Source: Fidelibacterota bacterium (GTDB taxonomy: Bacteria > Pseudomonadota > Alphaproteobacteria > Rhodospirillales > Rhodospirillaceae). Taken from it: 64,000 nt of DNA. Position 1 is the stretch's first letter. Each line of letters starts with the position of its first letter. The notes below the pieces were generated by a model that was not told the DNA's origin, did no database searches, and saw only the letters and a list, made by a program, of their open reading frames with translations. Position numbers and translations under genes: made by a program. This document shows positions 1-9,172 of this stretch, in pieces. The stretch spans positions 496,865 through 560,864 of the forward strand of contig CANJRX010000001.1 in the NCBI GenBank assembly GCA_947476895.1, written 5' to 3'.

Positions 1-1677
1 ATTGCTCCAGGCCCAATAGATCACCAGACCCGCGGCGTAAGGTGCGAGAACGAATGTGATGATGATGGGCATCAGCATCATGATGCGCGCCTGCATGGGG
101 TCGGCCGGTTGCGGGCTCAGCTTCTGCTGCAGGAACATCGTGACGCCCATGATCAAGGGCCACGCGCCGATGCTGGCGAAGGCCAGGAACGTTGGGATGT
201 GATAGGGCAAGAGGCCAAACAGGTTCAACACACTCGTCGGGTCCGGTGCTGACAGATCGTGAATCCAGCCGTAGAACGGCGCGTGACGCATTTCGATGGT
301 CACCGACAGCACTTTATAAAGCGCATAGAACACCGGGATCTGAATCAAGATCGGCAAACAACCGGCCAACGGATTGGCTTTCTCGCGCTTATAAAGCTCC
401 ATCAGTTCCTGATTAAGCTTGGTTCGGTCGTTGGCGTGTTTTTCCTGCAAGCGCTTCATTTCGGGCTGAAGGCGCTTCATGTTGTTCATGGTCTTGAACT
501 GCTTGTTGGCGATAGGGAACATCAACAAGCGCACGATGGTCGAGAAGGCGATAATCGCGAGGCCGAAGTTGCCCAAGAGGCCGTGCAGCCAACGCAGGGT
601 TAGGAAGAACGGCTTGGTGAGGAAGTAGTACCAGCCGAAATCGATGGCGAGATCGAAGCGCTGCAGGCCCGGGTCTTTGGAATAATCATCCAGAAGTTCC
701 AGTTCCTTCGCGCCGGCGAAGACATAGCCCTTGATGCTTTTGGTTTCGCCCGGGGCAACGGCAATGGGATCAGCGCGCAAGTCGGTTTGAAAACGGTCGC
801 GGCCGCCGGCATCGGCGTAACGGTAGGAGCCTGCAATTTTAATCGAGGGATCGAAGGCCACAGCCGACAACCAATATTTGTCCGAGAAACCGATCCAACC
901 GCCGACAGATTCAGCAGCGTCGCTGAGTTTCTTTTTCAGATCGGCGTATTTCACTTCTTTCGACTGATTGTTGAAAGCGCCGATGGGGCCTTCAAAACCG
1001 AAACCCGCCCCTTTGCTTTCATGCGCATCCAGGCGCGCGACCAGGCTGTAAGGATACAGCGTCACGGCGCGCTCGCCGGTGTTGGCGACGGTCTGATCAA
1101 TGGTGAACAGATATTTTTTGTCGGCGCGGATCGTGCGCGTGAACAGCAAGCCTTGGCCGTTGTCCCAGGTCAGCACTAAAGGCGTGCTGTCGGTCAACTG
1201 AGCGTCGGGACTAGCGGCGGTCCATTCTGTCGTCGGCGTCGGCAAAGCCACGCCCGTGTCAGATGTGATCCAACCCCACTCGATATAATAAGGATGCGCA
1301 GCGCTGGCGGGGGCCAGCAGCGTGATCGGCGGACTGGTGGGATCGATAGTCTCGCGGTAGCCGACGAGTGTGATGTCATCGAAACGCGCACCGGTCAGCG
1401 AGATCGAACCCAGCAGGAACGGCGTGACGATCTTCACGCGTGCGGCGGTGGCGACAGGGGCCGCTTCAGCGTTCGGCGTCGTGCCCGGCGCAGTAACGCC
1501 CGGCGGTGTCATCGGCAATGTGGCATCGGCACTGCTGCCCGGTGTGACGGGTGTGGCGACTGCGGTCGCGGCCGGCTGATCGCTCGGCGGCGGATCCTTC
1601 GGCGCGAAGAAGAATTCCCATCCAATCAAAATGGCGATTGAGAGAGCGATAGCGAAAACGGTGTTGCGATTGTCCAT
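1..1677 (-). CDS. yidC: Membrane protein insertase YidC (3' end cut off by window)
   Basis: YidC inserts and folds inner-membrane proteins, alone or with SecYEG. The frame is open from ATG at 1677 to the window edge (559 codons). It begins with one N-terminal membrane segment (residues about 6-22), then a Pro/Thr/Ala-rich linker, the periplasmic beta-domain (about 90-340) and the hydrophobic insertase core. The last visible residues (AGLVIYWAWSN) match the penultimate segment of the family, so only a few dozen residues are missing. It lies last in rpmH-rnpA-yidD-yidC, the standard bacterial order, 21 bases after yidD, and is probably cotranscribed. Identification is secure. Confidence 0.96.
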   Translation of the reverse strand, partial: MDNRNTVFAIALSIAILIGWEFFFAPKDPPPSDQPAATAVATPVTPGSSADATLPMTPPGVTAPGTTPNAEAAPVATAARVKIVTPFLLGSISLTGARFDDITLVGYRETIDPTSPPITLLAPASAAHPYYIEWGWITSDTGVALPTPTTEWTAASPDAQLTDSTPLVLTWDNGQGLLFTRTIRADKKYLFTIDQTVANTGERAVTLYPYSLVARLDAHESKGAGFGFEGPIGAFNNQSKEVKYADLKKKLSDAAESVGGWIGFSDKYWLSAVAFDPSIKIAGSYRYADAGGRDRFQTDLRADPIAVAPGETKSIKGYVFAGAKELELLDDYSKDPGLQRFDLAIDFGWYYFLTKPFFLTLRWLHGLLGNFGLAIIAFSTIVRLLMFPIANKQFKTMNNMKRLQPEMKRLQEKHANDRTKLNQELMELYKREKANPLAGCLPILIQIPVFYALYKVLSVTIEMRHAPFYGWIHDLSAPDPTSVLNLFGLLPYHIPTFLAFASIGAWPLIMGVTMFLQQKLSPQPADPMQARIMMLMPIIITFVLAPYAAGLVIYWAWSN

Positions 1678-1698
1678 AAACGGTTCGGAACTTACTGT

Positions 1699-2019
1699 TT
1701 AAAGGTGAGGGGTGTGTATTTCGCAGCAAGACCTATGGGGCTTGCTCGCGTCCGTCAAGTTTAGGGGCATTAAAGTATCTGGAACCGGATCAAAACCGCC
1801 GTCGCACCAGGGGTGGCAGCGCGCGAGGCGCTTGGCCGCAAGCCAGGACCCGCCGACCGCGCCGTGGCGGGTGATGGCTTCGGCGGCATAGGCCGAGCAG
1901 CTGGGCAGAAAGCGGCAGCGCGGACCCAACAGGGGCGCGATCGCCAGCTGATACACGCGAATCATCAGCCGTAACGTCAGCGCCGGTAAGGCCAGGATGA
2001 CATCCAAGATTCGCATCAT
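1699..2019 (-). CDS. yidD: Membrane protein insertion efficiency factor YidD
   Basis: Small YidD-family protein (106 aa) thought to help YidC-dependent insertion. The family core is visible: an N-terminal amphipathic/hydrophobic stretch, RYQ-like [18 protein letters not shown], and the cysteine motif around PSCSAYA (about residues 39-45), followed by RHG, RCHPW and GGFDPVP. The ATG at 2017-2019 overlaps the rnpA stop in an ATGA, so translation is probably coupled. The C-terminal tail of about 20 residues beyond GGFDPVPD is poorly conserved in the family. Confidence 0.95.
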   Translation of the reverse strand: MMRILDVILALPALTLRLMIRVYQLAIAPLLGPRCRFLPSCSAYAAEAITRHGAVGGSWLAAKRLARCHPWCDGGFDPVPDTLMPLNLTDASKPHRSCCEIHTPHL

Positions 2020-2429
2020 GGCGTCACCGTCTTGGGCGCGGCTTTTTTAAGGGCGTGGCGCAAATCCCGCTCCATGGCGGCGAAATCGCGCTTCAAGGTT
2101 TCGGTGCGGCCGATGAAAACGTAGTCCAGCGCCGGGTCGGCGGCCTCGGGCATAACTTTGTCGGCCAGGGCGCGCAGGCGGCGTTTGGCGCGGTTGCGGG
2201 CCACGGCGTTGCCGACTTTACGGCTGGCGGTGAAGCCAACGCGCAAAGCGGCGCTGGCATCTTCAATATGCGGGGCGACTTGCAGGATGAAGCCGGGGGT
2301 CACGCGGCGCGTGCCGGCCGCACTAATACGCAGGAAATCGGCGCGCTTGAGCAGCGTCGCCCATATACGGCCACGAGGTAGTTCCGGACGCCGAAGCTTG
2401 TTCGAGACTTGCTCCGTGTCCCCGGCCAT
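2016..2429 (-). CDS. rnpA: Ribonuclease P protein component
   Basis: Protein subunit of RNase P, which binds the catalytic RNA and helps trim tRNA 5' leaders. The family signature is clear: [10 protein letters not shown] near the N-terminus, [22 protein letters not shown] in the middle (RNR box) and a C-terminal helix with RDLRHALKK. The frame stays open to an ATG at 2477, but that ATG has no spaced ribosome site. The ATG at 2429 follows GGAACGCC and gives 137 aa, a usual length, so I chose it; the start remains uncertain. It is followed by yidD with a 4-base overlap and preceded by rpmH. Confidence 0.92.
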   Translation of the reverse strand: MAGDTEQVSNKLRRPELPRGRIWATLLKRADFLRISAAGTRRVTPGFILQVAPHIEDASAALRVGFTASRKVGNAVARNRAKRRLRALADKVMPEAADPALDYVFIGRTETLKRDFAAMERDLRHALKKAAPKTVTP

Positions 2430-2520
2430 GGCGTTCCATCTCTCAGCGGTGATGTTGGCCTTTTGAGCGTCGCCCATGCCCCAACCGTTAAGTGGGCGGC
2501 ACAGGTGGTGATCGCTTCAA

Positions 2521-2655
2521 TTAGGCTGAAAGGCGCTTACGGCCTTTGGCGCGGCGGTTCGCGAGCACTTTGCGGCCACCAACGGTCGCCATGCGGGCGC
2601 GGAAGCCGTGGCGGCGGGCGCGGACGAGTTTGCTCGGTTGATAGGTGCGTTTCAC
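2521..2655 (-). CDS. rpmH: 50S ribosomal protein L34
   Basis: Forty-four residues reading [19 protein letters not shown] and ending RLSA, the canonical L34 sequence and length. L34 is a small, highly basic protein of the large ribosomal subunit. The start is GTG at 2653-2655. It heads the rpmH-rnpA-yidD-yidC block. Every motif of the family is present, so the call is certain. Confidence 0.98.
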   Translation of the reverse strand: MKRTYQPSKLVRARRHGFRARMATVGGRKVLANRRAKGRKRLSA

Positions 2656-2946
2656 GTCACCAACTCCAGTACATTCGAAAAAGGAAAACACAGCCCCGCG
2701 GACGGGGTGGGTTCGTAGAGGGGCGGTGTATACGGGTGGGGGGGGGCAAAGTCAATGCTCCGCCCCGGCGTATCAGGCGAAAATCCACCCTTTTCAGCCC
2801 CTTAGCAGGGATGACCCACCCCGCTTCCGGCAAGTATCTGACAAACCACGGCCGAATCCGATTCGGGGGGCGCCCGCCCCTGGGGCCGGGGTTTGGCGGC
2901 GTGGGGCGGGAGGGCTACACTTCGGCGCGTTTTGGAGGCTGCCTGT
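2656..2946. other. Intergenic region between rpmH and the sensor kinase
   Basis: About 290 bases separating divergent genes, so it should hold promoters for both. It contains a run of nine G near 2740-2748 and several G-rich tracts. I saw no DnaA-box cluster, no RNA gene and no convincing ORF. GGAGG at 2934-2938 is the likely ribosome site of the kinase. Confidence 0.4.
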
Positions 2947-4422
2947 TTGAACCGTGCCGATTCCACCTTTAAGGCCGATACCAGCCTTCAGGACCCCCCA
3001 AGCGCGGCGGGTGGTCCTGGCGTTAGCCCGACACCGGGTGAATCTCGCGCCCCAGGCTTCATGCGATCGGTCAGCCTCTCGGGCCGGCTGTTGTTGCTCA
3101 CACTCATCTTCGTGTTGCTGGCCGAAGTGGTGATCTTCGTGCCGACCATGGCGCGGTTTCGCTGGGTCTATTTCAACGACAAACTCGCGACGGCTCACTT
3201 GGTGCTGACGGCCCTCGACGTCGCGGCCGATGAAACCGGGCGCATTGATCCGCTGCTCCGCGACAATCTTTTGTCGCAAGGGCGCATCCTCGGCATGTCG
3301 GCGCAGCGCCCCGGTTTACACAAACTCACCTTCGGCCCAGCGATTCCGTCGCGCATTCGCTATGCCTACGATTTGCGCCGCGACACATATTGGGATTTGG
3401 TCGTCGACGTGGTCAAGACCATGCGCCGGCGCAGTTACGCCGTCATGGTGACCGGGTACAGTCCGTCGAATCCGGCGGTGCTGGTGGATGTGGTGTTCGA
3501 CGAGCGGCCCTTGCGCCGCGAATTGCGTGCTTACGCCGCGCGCATTTCTTTAATCAGCCTGTTTATTTCCGTGATGACCGCGATGCTGGTTTATGCCGCC
3601 GTGCAATGGCTGGCGGTGCGGCCTTTGCGGCGTCTCACGCTGAGCATGACCGGCTTCCAGAACGCGCCGGAAGATCCGCGCAGCGTTATTAAGCCTTCCG
3701 CACGCACAGACGAAGTTGGTATCGCCGAGCGTACGCTGGCCTCTATGCAACAAGAACTGCGCACGGCGCTTTTGCAAAAAGAACGCCTGGCGGGTGTCGG
3801 CACCGCCGTGACCAAAATCTCCCACGATCTCAAAAATATTCTGGCGACGGCCATGCTTGAGTCCGAACGGCTCGAGGCTTTACCGGATCCTGAAGTAAAG
3901 CGCCTGACCGCGGGTATGGTGCGTGCGGTGGATCGCGCAGTACAGTTATCAGCCTCGACGCTCAGGTTCGCCAAAGACGGTCTGCCGCAGGTCAATAAAC
4001 AAACCCTGCAAACAGCCGCCTTACTGGAAGATATAAGAACGCAGGTGCAGCCGGTTTTGAAAAGCGCGACCATCAAGATCATCGACAACGTGGACGCACC
4101 ATTTTCAGGCGATGCCGACCTCTTACAGCGGGCTTTCGAAAATCTTTTGCGCAACGCCGATGAAGCCGGCGCGACAACCGTTGAGTTGATTGTCGCGGAA
4201 GAGGGCGGTTATCAAACCGTTCGTGTGACCGACAATGGTCCGGGCCTCTTACAAAAGGCGCGCGACAATCTGTTCGTGCCCTTCGCAGGCTCTACGCGGT
4301 CGGGTGGGTTCGGGTTAGGTTTGCCCATCGCGCGCGAACTGCTGCGCGCCCAGGGCGGGGACGTCACGCTTTACTCCACCGGTCCAAATGGAACGTGCTT
4401 TGTCGTACGGCTTCCGCTATGA
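2947..4422 (+). CDS. Membrane sensor histidine kinase (orphan)
   Basis: Two-component sensor kinase of the inner membrane. Segments: TM helix near residues 45-65, an extracytoplasmic loop of about 110 residues, a second TM (about 200-222), a HAMP-like linker, a dimerisation helix with the phospho-acceptor H293 (KISHDLKN), and a C-terminal HATPase domain with N box (NLLRNADEAG), G1 box (DNGPG) and G2 box (GFGLGL). I chose TTG at 2947, preceded 8 bases upstream by GGAGG; the frame is open further upstream, and an ATG at 3061 begins just before TM1. No response regulator lies beside it. The ligand is unknown. Confidence 0.85.
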   Translation: MNRADSTFKADTSLQDPPSAAGGPGVSPTPGESRAPGFMRSVSLSGRLLLLTLIFVLLAEVVIFVPTMARFRWVYFNDKLATAHLVLTALDVAADETGRIDPLLRDNLLSQGRILGMSAQRPGLHKLTFGPAIPSRIRYAYDLRRDTYWDLVVDVVKTMRRRSYAVMVTGYSPSNPAVLVDVVFDERPLRRELRAYAARISLISLFISVMTAMLVYAAVQWLAVRPLRRLTLSMTGFQNAPEDPRSVIKPSARTDEVGIAERTLASMQQELRTALLQKERLAGVGTAVTKISHDLKNILATAMLESERLEALPDPEVKRLTAGMVRAVDRAVQLSASTLRFAKDGLPQVNKQTLQTAALLEDIRTQVQPVLKSATIKIIDNVDAPFSGDADLLQRAFENLLRNADEAGATTVELIVAEEGGYQTVRVTDNGPGLLQKARDNLFVPFAGSTRSGGFGLGLPIARELLRAQGGDVTLYSTGPNGTCFVVRLPL

Positions 4423-4450
4423 CGGCGCGGCTTCTTTAAGGGACTAGATC

Positions 4451-4531
4451 TTGGGTGCTTCCGAAATCCTCGGCACGATCTTGCTGGTGGCGGCCATCGC
4501 CGCCGTGATGTGGTATTACCGCGCCAAATAG
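4451..4531 (+). CDS. Putative 26-residue single-pass membrane peptide
   Basis: A short frame with TTG start, AAGGGA 7 bases upstream (4438-4443), and a sequence that is one hydrophobic helix (ILGTILLVAAIAAVMWYY) ended by RAK. It fills the gap between the sensor kinase and panB. The helix and positive C-terminal end fit a small inner-membrane protein with its N-terminus outside. No homologue is known to me. A ribosome site, clean helix and stop codon support it, but its short length leaves real doubt. Confidence 0.45.
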   Translation: MGASEILGTILLVAAIAAVMWYYRAK

Positions 4532-4565
4532 GCTAAACCCTTAGCGACTTTCCTTTGAGGTTTTT

Positions 4566-5411
4566 GTGAGCGCAGCTCCTCCCAATTCTTCGCGTCTGAC
4601 CATTCGTGATCTCGCGGCCCGCAAGGGCGGCGTGCCGATGGTGTGGTTGACCGCGTACTCCGCGCCGACCGCGCGCGCGCTGGACCCTCATGTGGACGCC
4701 ATTCTCGTCGGCGATTCGATGGGCATGACGTTCTACGGCATGGAATCCACGCTTGGGGTCACGCTCGACATGATGATCGCCCACGGCAGCGCTGTGGTAC
4801 GCGCTTCGAAACGCGCCTGCGTCGTCGTCGACTTGCCGTTCGGCACCTACCAGGCTTCTCCCGCCCAGGCCTTCACGTCGGCAGCCCGCGTCATGGCTGA
4901 AACCGGCTGCGCCGCTGTGAAACTCGAGGGTGGCGTGGAAATGGCCGAAACCATCGCATTCCTCGTGACACGCGGCATTCCCGTCGTCGGTCACGTCGGG
5001 CTGACGCCGCAGTCCGTAAACGCCTTTGGCGGTTTCCGCACGCAAGGCCGCAGCGCTGCCGAGGCCAAGAAGGTCATGGACGACGCCAAGGCCGTGGCCA
5101 AGGCTGGCGCCTTCGCGCTCGTCATCGAAAAAACCGTGGAGCCTTTGTCGCGCGCCATCACCAAGGCCGTGCCTGTGCCGACCATCGGCATCGGCGCGTC
5201 ACCGGCGTGTGACGGCCAGGTGCTGGTCCTCGACGACCTCACAGGCATGTTCGATCTCTTCCTGCCCAAGTTTGTCAAACGCTACGCCGAAATGGGCCGC
5301 GACATGGACAAAGCCGTCGCGGCTTATGCCGCCGATGTACGTGCGCGCAAGTTCCCGCAAGCCGAACATTGCTTCACGGCTACTCCCGCTAAATCTAAAA
5401 CCAAGAAGTAG
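4566..5411 (+). CDS. panB: 3-methyl-2-oxobutanoate hydroxymethyltransferase
   Basis: First committed step of pantothenate synthesis: transfers a hydroxymethyl group from 5,10-methylene-tetrahydrofolate to 2-oxoisovalerate, giving ketopantoate, in the cytoplasm. The 281-residue (beta/alpha)8 barrel has the family motifs [13 protein letters not shown], the metal-binding VGDSMGM (48-54), KLEGG (119-123), GHVGLTPQS and [21 protein letters not shown] start with GAGG 5 bases upstream. panC follows after 17 bases, so the two form an operon. A short basic C-terminal tail extends beyond the barrel. Confidence 0.97.
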   Translation: MSAAPPNSSRLTIRDLAARKGGVPMVWLTAYSAPTARALDPHVDAILVGDSMGMTFYGMESTLGVTLDMMIAHGSAVVRASKRACVVVDLPFGTYQASPAQAFTSAARVMAETGCAAVKLEGGVEMAETIAFLVTRGIPVVGHVGLTPQSVNAFGGFRTQGRSAAEAKKVMDDAKAVAKAGAFALVIEKTVEPLSRAITKAVPVPTIGIGASPACDGQVLVLDDLTGMFDLFLPKFVKRYAEMGRDMDKAVAAYAADVRARKFPQAEHCFTATPAKSKTKK

Positions 5412-5428
5412 TCTTCGCGGTCCCGATC

Positions 5429-6286
5429 ATGTCGAATTCCTATTCAGGATCTTTGGTTGCCGTCCGCGATGTGGACAGCTTACGCCGCCGCGTGCAGGCC
5501 TGGCGTCGCGAAGGGCGTTCGGTTGCGCTGGTGCCCACCATGGGCGCTTTGCACAAAGGCCACCTCACGCTCATGGATCGCGCGCAGAAAATGGCCGACC
5601 GGGTGATCGCGACAATTTTTGTGAATCCCAAACAGTTTGGCGTCGGGGAGGATTTCAATTCCTATCCCCGCCCTGAACACCAAGATTTTGAATTGCTGAA
5701 CACGGCGGGTGTGCATCTGTTGTTCGCGCCCGATGTCGCAGTCATGTACCCGCAAGGCTTTTCGACTGCAGTAAGCGTCGCGGGTCTTAGCGATGTGCTG
5801 GACGGCGCGCACCGGCCAGGCCACTTCAACGGCGTTGCGACCATCGTGAGCAAGCTGCTGTTGCAAACGCTGCCCGACATCGCGTTGTTCGGTGAAAAGG
5901 ATTACCAGCAGCTCGCGATCATCAAGCGCTTGGTGGTGGACCTCAACATTCCGGTCGACATCATCGGCGTGCCGACGGTACGCGATACCGACGGTCTCGC
6001 ACTGTCGTCGCGCAACGCCTATCTCACACCGGAAGAGCGCGCGAAGGCGCCGGCACTGCATCGTGCCATCACAGCCGCTGCGGCAACGATTACTGCGAAA
6101 GGCGATATCGCCTCTGCGGTTTCAAAAGCGCGCGATGAAATTCTGAAAGCCGGATTTGCGAACGTGGACTATGTCGAGGCGCGTCACGCCGAGACATTGC
6201 AGCCGCTTCAAGCCGGTGAACCCGGCCGTATTCTCGCGGCGGCGCAGCTGGGCCGCGCGCGTCTTATCGACAACGTCGCGGTCTAA
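5429..6286 (+). CDS. panC: Pantothenate synthetase
   Basis: Joins pantoate and beta-alanine with ATP, via pantoyl-adenylate, to make pantothenate in the cytoplasm. The 285-residue protein shows the nucleotidyltransferase motif PTMGALHKGH (36-45), FVNPKQFG, the ATP-site GEKDYQQL and VRDTDGLALSSRN. An N-terminal tail of about 8 residues precedes the usual start. It is the second gene of the panB-panC pair. I see no panD or panE nearby. Confidence 0.97.
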   Translation: MSNSYSGSLVAVRDVDSLRRRVQAWRREGRSVALVPTMGALHKGHLTLMDRAQKMADRVIATIFVNPKQFGVGEDFNSYPRPEHQDFELLNTAGVHLLFAPDVAVMYPQGFSTAVSVAGLSDVLDGAHRPGHFNGVATIVSKLLLQTLPDIALFGEKDYQQLAIIKRLVVDLNIPVDIIGVPTVRDTDGLALSSRNAYLTPEERAKAPALHRAITAAAATITAKGDIASAVSKARDEILKAGFANVDYVEARHAETLQPLQAGEPGRILAAAQLGRARLIDNVAV

Positions 6287-6297
6287 TACAAAAAATC

Positions 6298-7344
6298 TTA
6301 GTGAACGTAGATGTGCACTTCCGGCGTGGTGGCCGAGGCGCTGGCCATCGTCGCCATTGCCACGCGTTCTGCAGGCAAGCCCATGTTGGTCATGGACTTG
6401 AACACCGAGTCAGCGTCGCGGCGTGCGGCAGACTGGCCAGCTTCGTTGGGTGGAAACCGCCACGAGGTCGAAGGTCGCATCGGGGCGGCGTTCCAAAGCA
6501 CGGCTCAAAGCCTGATACAGCGCGGGTTCGTAAGCCACGTCAGGCTTATCGAAACGAATCACGACCAGCGGGCGCTTGTCGGCGAAGGACGCGGGCGTCA
6601 CTGTCGAAACGGGGCGCGGCGCAGTGTTGGCGCGGCGGCCGGGCGTCGAATAGGACTGGCCGGTGTTGATGTCGGCGGCCAGTTCGACGAGCGACGTGCG
6701 CTCGGACGTGACGTACTGGGCCTGACGATTAAGTTCGTTGTTGAGGCTAAGCAGCGCGCGATCAATAACTATGGCGTTCTGATTCACTTCGTCTTCCAGC
6801 AAACGCAGCTGGCGATGATCTTCTTCGAGCGCGCCAGACAGGCTGTAGGCCGCGCGGATGTTTTCAAGCAAGTACGACGACGTGCCGGCATCGCTCGACA
6901 CCTGCGCCGAGAGTTGGTTCAAGGTCGCGATGTCGGCATCGATCTGCGTCAACTGGGTTTGCGCTTGGCTCCATTCGGCGAGCAGTTCCGGGTTGCCCGG
7001 TGTGGAACCCATCTGCAGGCGCGAGCGGATCGCGCCGACGCGGCTGTGATAAGAATTCACATATTGGAAACGGTTTGATTGCGGATGACATCCAGCTGTT
7101 GGCTGCGGGTCGCGGTATTGGTTTTGAGTTTTTCGAAATCGGCGCGCAGTTGCGCGGCTTTCTGACCAACGGCTGTGGGACCGAATTTGCTGGAGGTTCC
7201 CGACAGCGGCGCGGACTGCACATCTGCTGCGGCAACCTGAGTCACGGATTCCGCGGCTTTCGCGCCGGACATATCCGCTGAACATGCACCCAAGGCCAGA
7301 ACCAGAGTCGCCAGGCCAATCTGCCCGAAAACGCTAAAGCTCAT
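6298..7344 (-). pseudogene. Alphaproteobacterial envelope lipoprotein broken by two compensating frameshifts
   Basis: Reading from ATG 7344 gives a lipoprotein signal with lipobox LALGAC (Cys21) and a coiled-coil-prone region, then a shift near 7068-7071 (codons ACC GTT TCC). The middle (about 7070-6450) continues in another frame with long helical segments and GSTPGNPELLAEW. A second shift near 6450 (GCG GTT TCC ACC) returns to the first frame for the end, with VFKSMTNMGLPAERV and EVHIYVH. One extra T at the first site and one C fewer at the second restore a single protein of about 348 residues. Its C-terminal half looks like a conserved but unnamed alphaproteobacterial envelope domain. Sequencing error, true decay or recoding cannot be told apart here. 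Confidence 0.7.
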
Positions 7345-7729
7345 GGTTTGACGGATTTGCACGCGCTCGATTTGTCCCCGAAATTGGTTGGACAGCCCCT
7401 GTACCTGCATCACACTCACATTCCCACTACCGGTTAGGCCGATGCTTGTTGCGCCGCCGTATGTTCCGGTCTGCCCCGAAAACAACCCTTAACATCAGCC
7501 CCCAAAGGCTTGGCGAGGCTCCAAAATTTAGGAACACCCCACTCAGAGGGCGACTTTACTCAATGGTTTCCTAGAGAACAAGTCGCCAGACGTCCCCAAC
7601 CTGGACGAACCTCAAGGATTTCCAATTGTTTTCCTTGCATCGCCCCGGCGATCTTAGTATCCCAGGCCTCCCCACGAACCGGGAAATGGCGGTTTCACGC
7701 CCCTTTTGCCGGTTTAGGGCACTACCTGC
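7345..7729. other. Non-coding stretch upstream of tRNA-Arg
   Basis: About 385 bases with no ORF of coding character. It should hold the promoter of the minus-strand lipoprotein gene and that of tRNA-Arg. I saw no terminator, repeat or riboswitch-like fold by eye. Confidence 0.4.
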
Positions 7730-7806
7730 GCGCCCGTAGCTCAATTGGATAGAGCATCTGACTACGAATCAGAAGGCTGGAGGTTCGAGTCCTTCCGGGC
7801 GCGCCA
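7730..7806 (+). tRNA. tRNA-Arg (anticodon ACG)
   Basis: A 77-base cloverleaf. The acceptor stem GCGCCCG (7730-7736) pairs with CGGGCGC (7796-7802), then discriminator G and encoded CCA. D-arm TAGCTCAATTGGATAGAG, anticodon stem-loop CTGACTACGAATCAG with ACG, and T-arm GGTTCGAGTCC. ACG (first base deaminated to inosine) reads CGU/CGC/CGA. No integrated element adjoins its 3' end. Confidence 0.97.
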
Positions 7807-7983
7807 TTCTCTCTCACGTCTCCCCACGCCTATCCAAACCCATAGCTTACGTTGTTACGACAGTCAGTCTGGCTGACCGCGTCGCGTCGGACTATTCTCA
7901 ATGCGCCTGAGGTTAGAGGCCGGCCGGGGGGTGTGGTTTTTTACCGGACCGTTGGGAAGGTGTGAAGATCCAGGGAGAACTGC

Positions 7984-8424
7984 ATGACGACCATGATTCG
8001 CATTACCGTCGGCGCGGTGATTGCCGCCGGACTAGCTTTTACCAGCGCCAATGCTGCCGAACATAAGTTGAAAGCTTCGCTCGATGCGAAGCAGGAAGTG
8101 CCTGCAAATCCGAGTGGCGGAAGAGGCACAGCCGAATTCACCGTCAACGACACGACCAAAGAAGTCAGCTGGAAAGTGACCTTCGAAGGCCTGACGGGTC
8201 AGGCTTCGGCGGCTCACATTCATGGGCCTGCTGATGCCGGCGTCAACGCGGGTGTGATCACGGCCCTGGTTGGGGTGCCCGGCGCACCGCTGAAAAGCCC
8301 GCTTGAAGGCAAAGCAACCATCACCGACGCGCAAATCGCCGATATTCTCGCCGGCAAGAGCTACGTCAACGTGCACACAATCGCCAACAGAGGCGGAGAA
8401 ATCCGCGGCCAGATCACCAAATAA
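7984..8424 (+). CDS. Secreted CHRD-domain protein, copy 1
   Basis: 146 residues: a signal peptide (about 1-24, ending ANAAEH) followed by one CHRD domain, a beta-rich fold first described in chordin and common in bacterial exported proteins. Signature pieces: LKASLDAKQEVP, GTAEFTVN, SAAHIHGPADAG, and the closing YVNVHTIANRGGEIRGQI. The role of bacterial CHRD proteins is not established. GGGAGAA lies 5 bases before the ATG. It carries its own terminator and is followed by a close paralogue, so the pair arose by tandem duplication. Confidence 0.9.
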   Translation: MTTMIRITVGAVIAAGLAFTSANAAEHKLKASLDAKQEVPANPSGGRGTAEFTVNDTTKEVSWKVTFEGLTGQASAAHIHGPADAGVNAGVITALVGVPGAPLKSPLEGKATITDAQIADILAGKSYVNVHTIANRGGEIRGQITK

Positions 8425-8446
8425 TTGGTTGAATACAGCTGTGACG

Positions 8447-8490
8447 AAAGGCCGGATTACGTGTCTTAAACCACGTGTCCGGCCTTTTTT
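8447..8490 (+). terminator. Intrinsic terminator of CHRD copy 1
   Basis: AAAGGCCGGA (8447-8456) pairs with TCCGGCCTTT (8478-8487), extended inward by ACGTG/CACGT, and ends in a run of T to 8490. It lies 23 bases after the stop codon. Confidence 0.9.
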
Positions 8491-8623
8491 CATTGGCGCC
8501 GAGTCCGCGCTTTCATCAGCTTACAATCATGTGAATCTTGCTTTGCCGCTCTGGCTGGACAGCGCGGATTGGGGCTATTGTTGCGCGCCTCGCATTCCCG
8601 AGGCCCACCTAGGGAGAATTCAC

Positions 8624-9058
8624 ATGACGAAGATGATTCGCATTGCCGCCGGCGCGTTGATCGCCGCCGGATTGGCTGCCAGCGCTCACGCCGCCGAACA
8701 CAAGCTGAAGGCTTCGCTCGACTCAAAGCAGGAAGTGCCTGCCAACACCAGCACCGGAAAAGGCACCGCTGAAATCACGGTCAACGACACGACCAAAGAA
8801 GTCAGCTGGACCGTGAACTTCGAAGGTCTGAGCGCCGACACCACGGCCGCTCACATCCATGGCCCCGCCGCCGCCGGCACCAACGCCGGTGTGATCCAGG
8901 CGCTCTCGCCTCAGGGCACGGCGCCGAAAAGCCCGCTCACCGGTAAAGCGACGCTGACCGATGCGCAGATTGCCGACATCCTGGCCGGCAAGACCTATGT
9001 CAACGTGCACACCACCGCCAACAAAGGCGGCGAGATTCGCGGCCAGATCAGCCCGTAA
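8624..9058 (+). CDS. Secreted CHRD-domain protein, copy 2
   Basis: 144 residues, strongly similar along its whole length to copy 1: the same signal peptide type (ending AHAAEH), LKASLDSKQEVP, AAHIHGPAAAG and YVNVHTTANKGGEIRGQI. AGGGAGAA precedes the ATG. It differs mostly in the loop after the HIHGP motif (LSPQG instead of LVGVPG), which may mean different partners. It has its own promoter region of about 130 bases and its own terminator, so the copies are probably separate transcripts. Confidence 0.9.
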   Translation: MTKMIRIAAGALIAAGLAASAHAAEHKLKASLDSKQEVPANTSTGKGTAEITVNDTTKEVSWTVNFEGLSADTTAAHIHGPAAAGTNAGVIQALSPQGTAPKSPLTGKATLTDAQIADILAGKTYVNVHTTANKGGEIRGQISP

Positions 9059-9080
9059 TCTTTTTGCAAAGCTTGAGACC

Positions 9081-9108
9081 AAAGGCCGGGCGCGATGCCC
9101 GGCCTTTT
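9081..9108 (+). terminator. Intrinsic terminator of CHRD copy 2
   Basis: AAAGGCCGGGC (9081-9091) pairs with GCCCGGCCTTT (9097-9107) around a 5-base loop, with T's at the 3' side. The stem shares its AAAGGCCGG core with the terminator of copy 1, so terminator and gene were duplicated together. Confidence 0.9.
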
Positions 9109-9172
9109 CTTTTGCGCGAGCTTTTAAGAGAAGACTCTTGCGCCCTGCGCCGTTCCATCCCCAAACTTATGC

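Noticed and set aside
2656-2946. Possible replication origin near rpmH
   Set aside because: Some bacteria have an origin near rpmH-dnaA, but no dnaA gene, DnaA-box cluster or AT-rich unwinding stretch is visible.
7730-7806. tRNA-Arg as an integration site
   Set aside because: No integrase gene or repeated tRNA 3' end is seen downstream.
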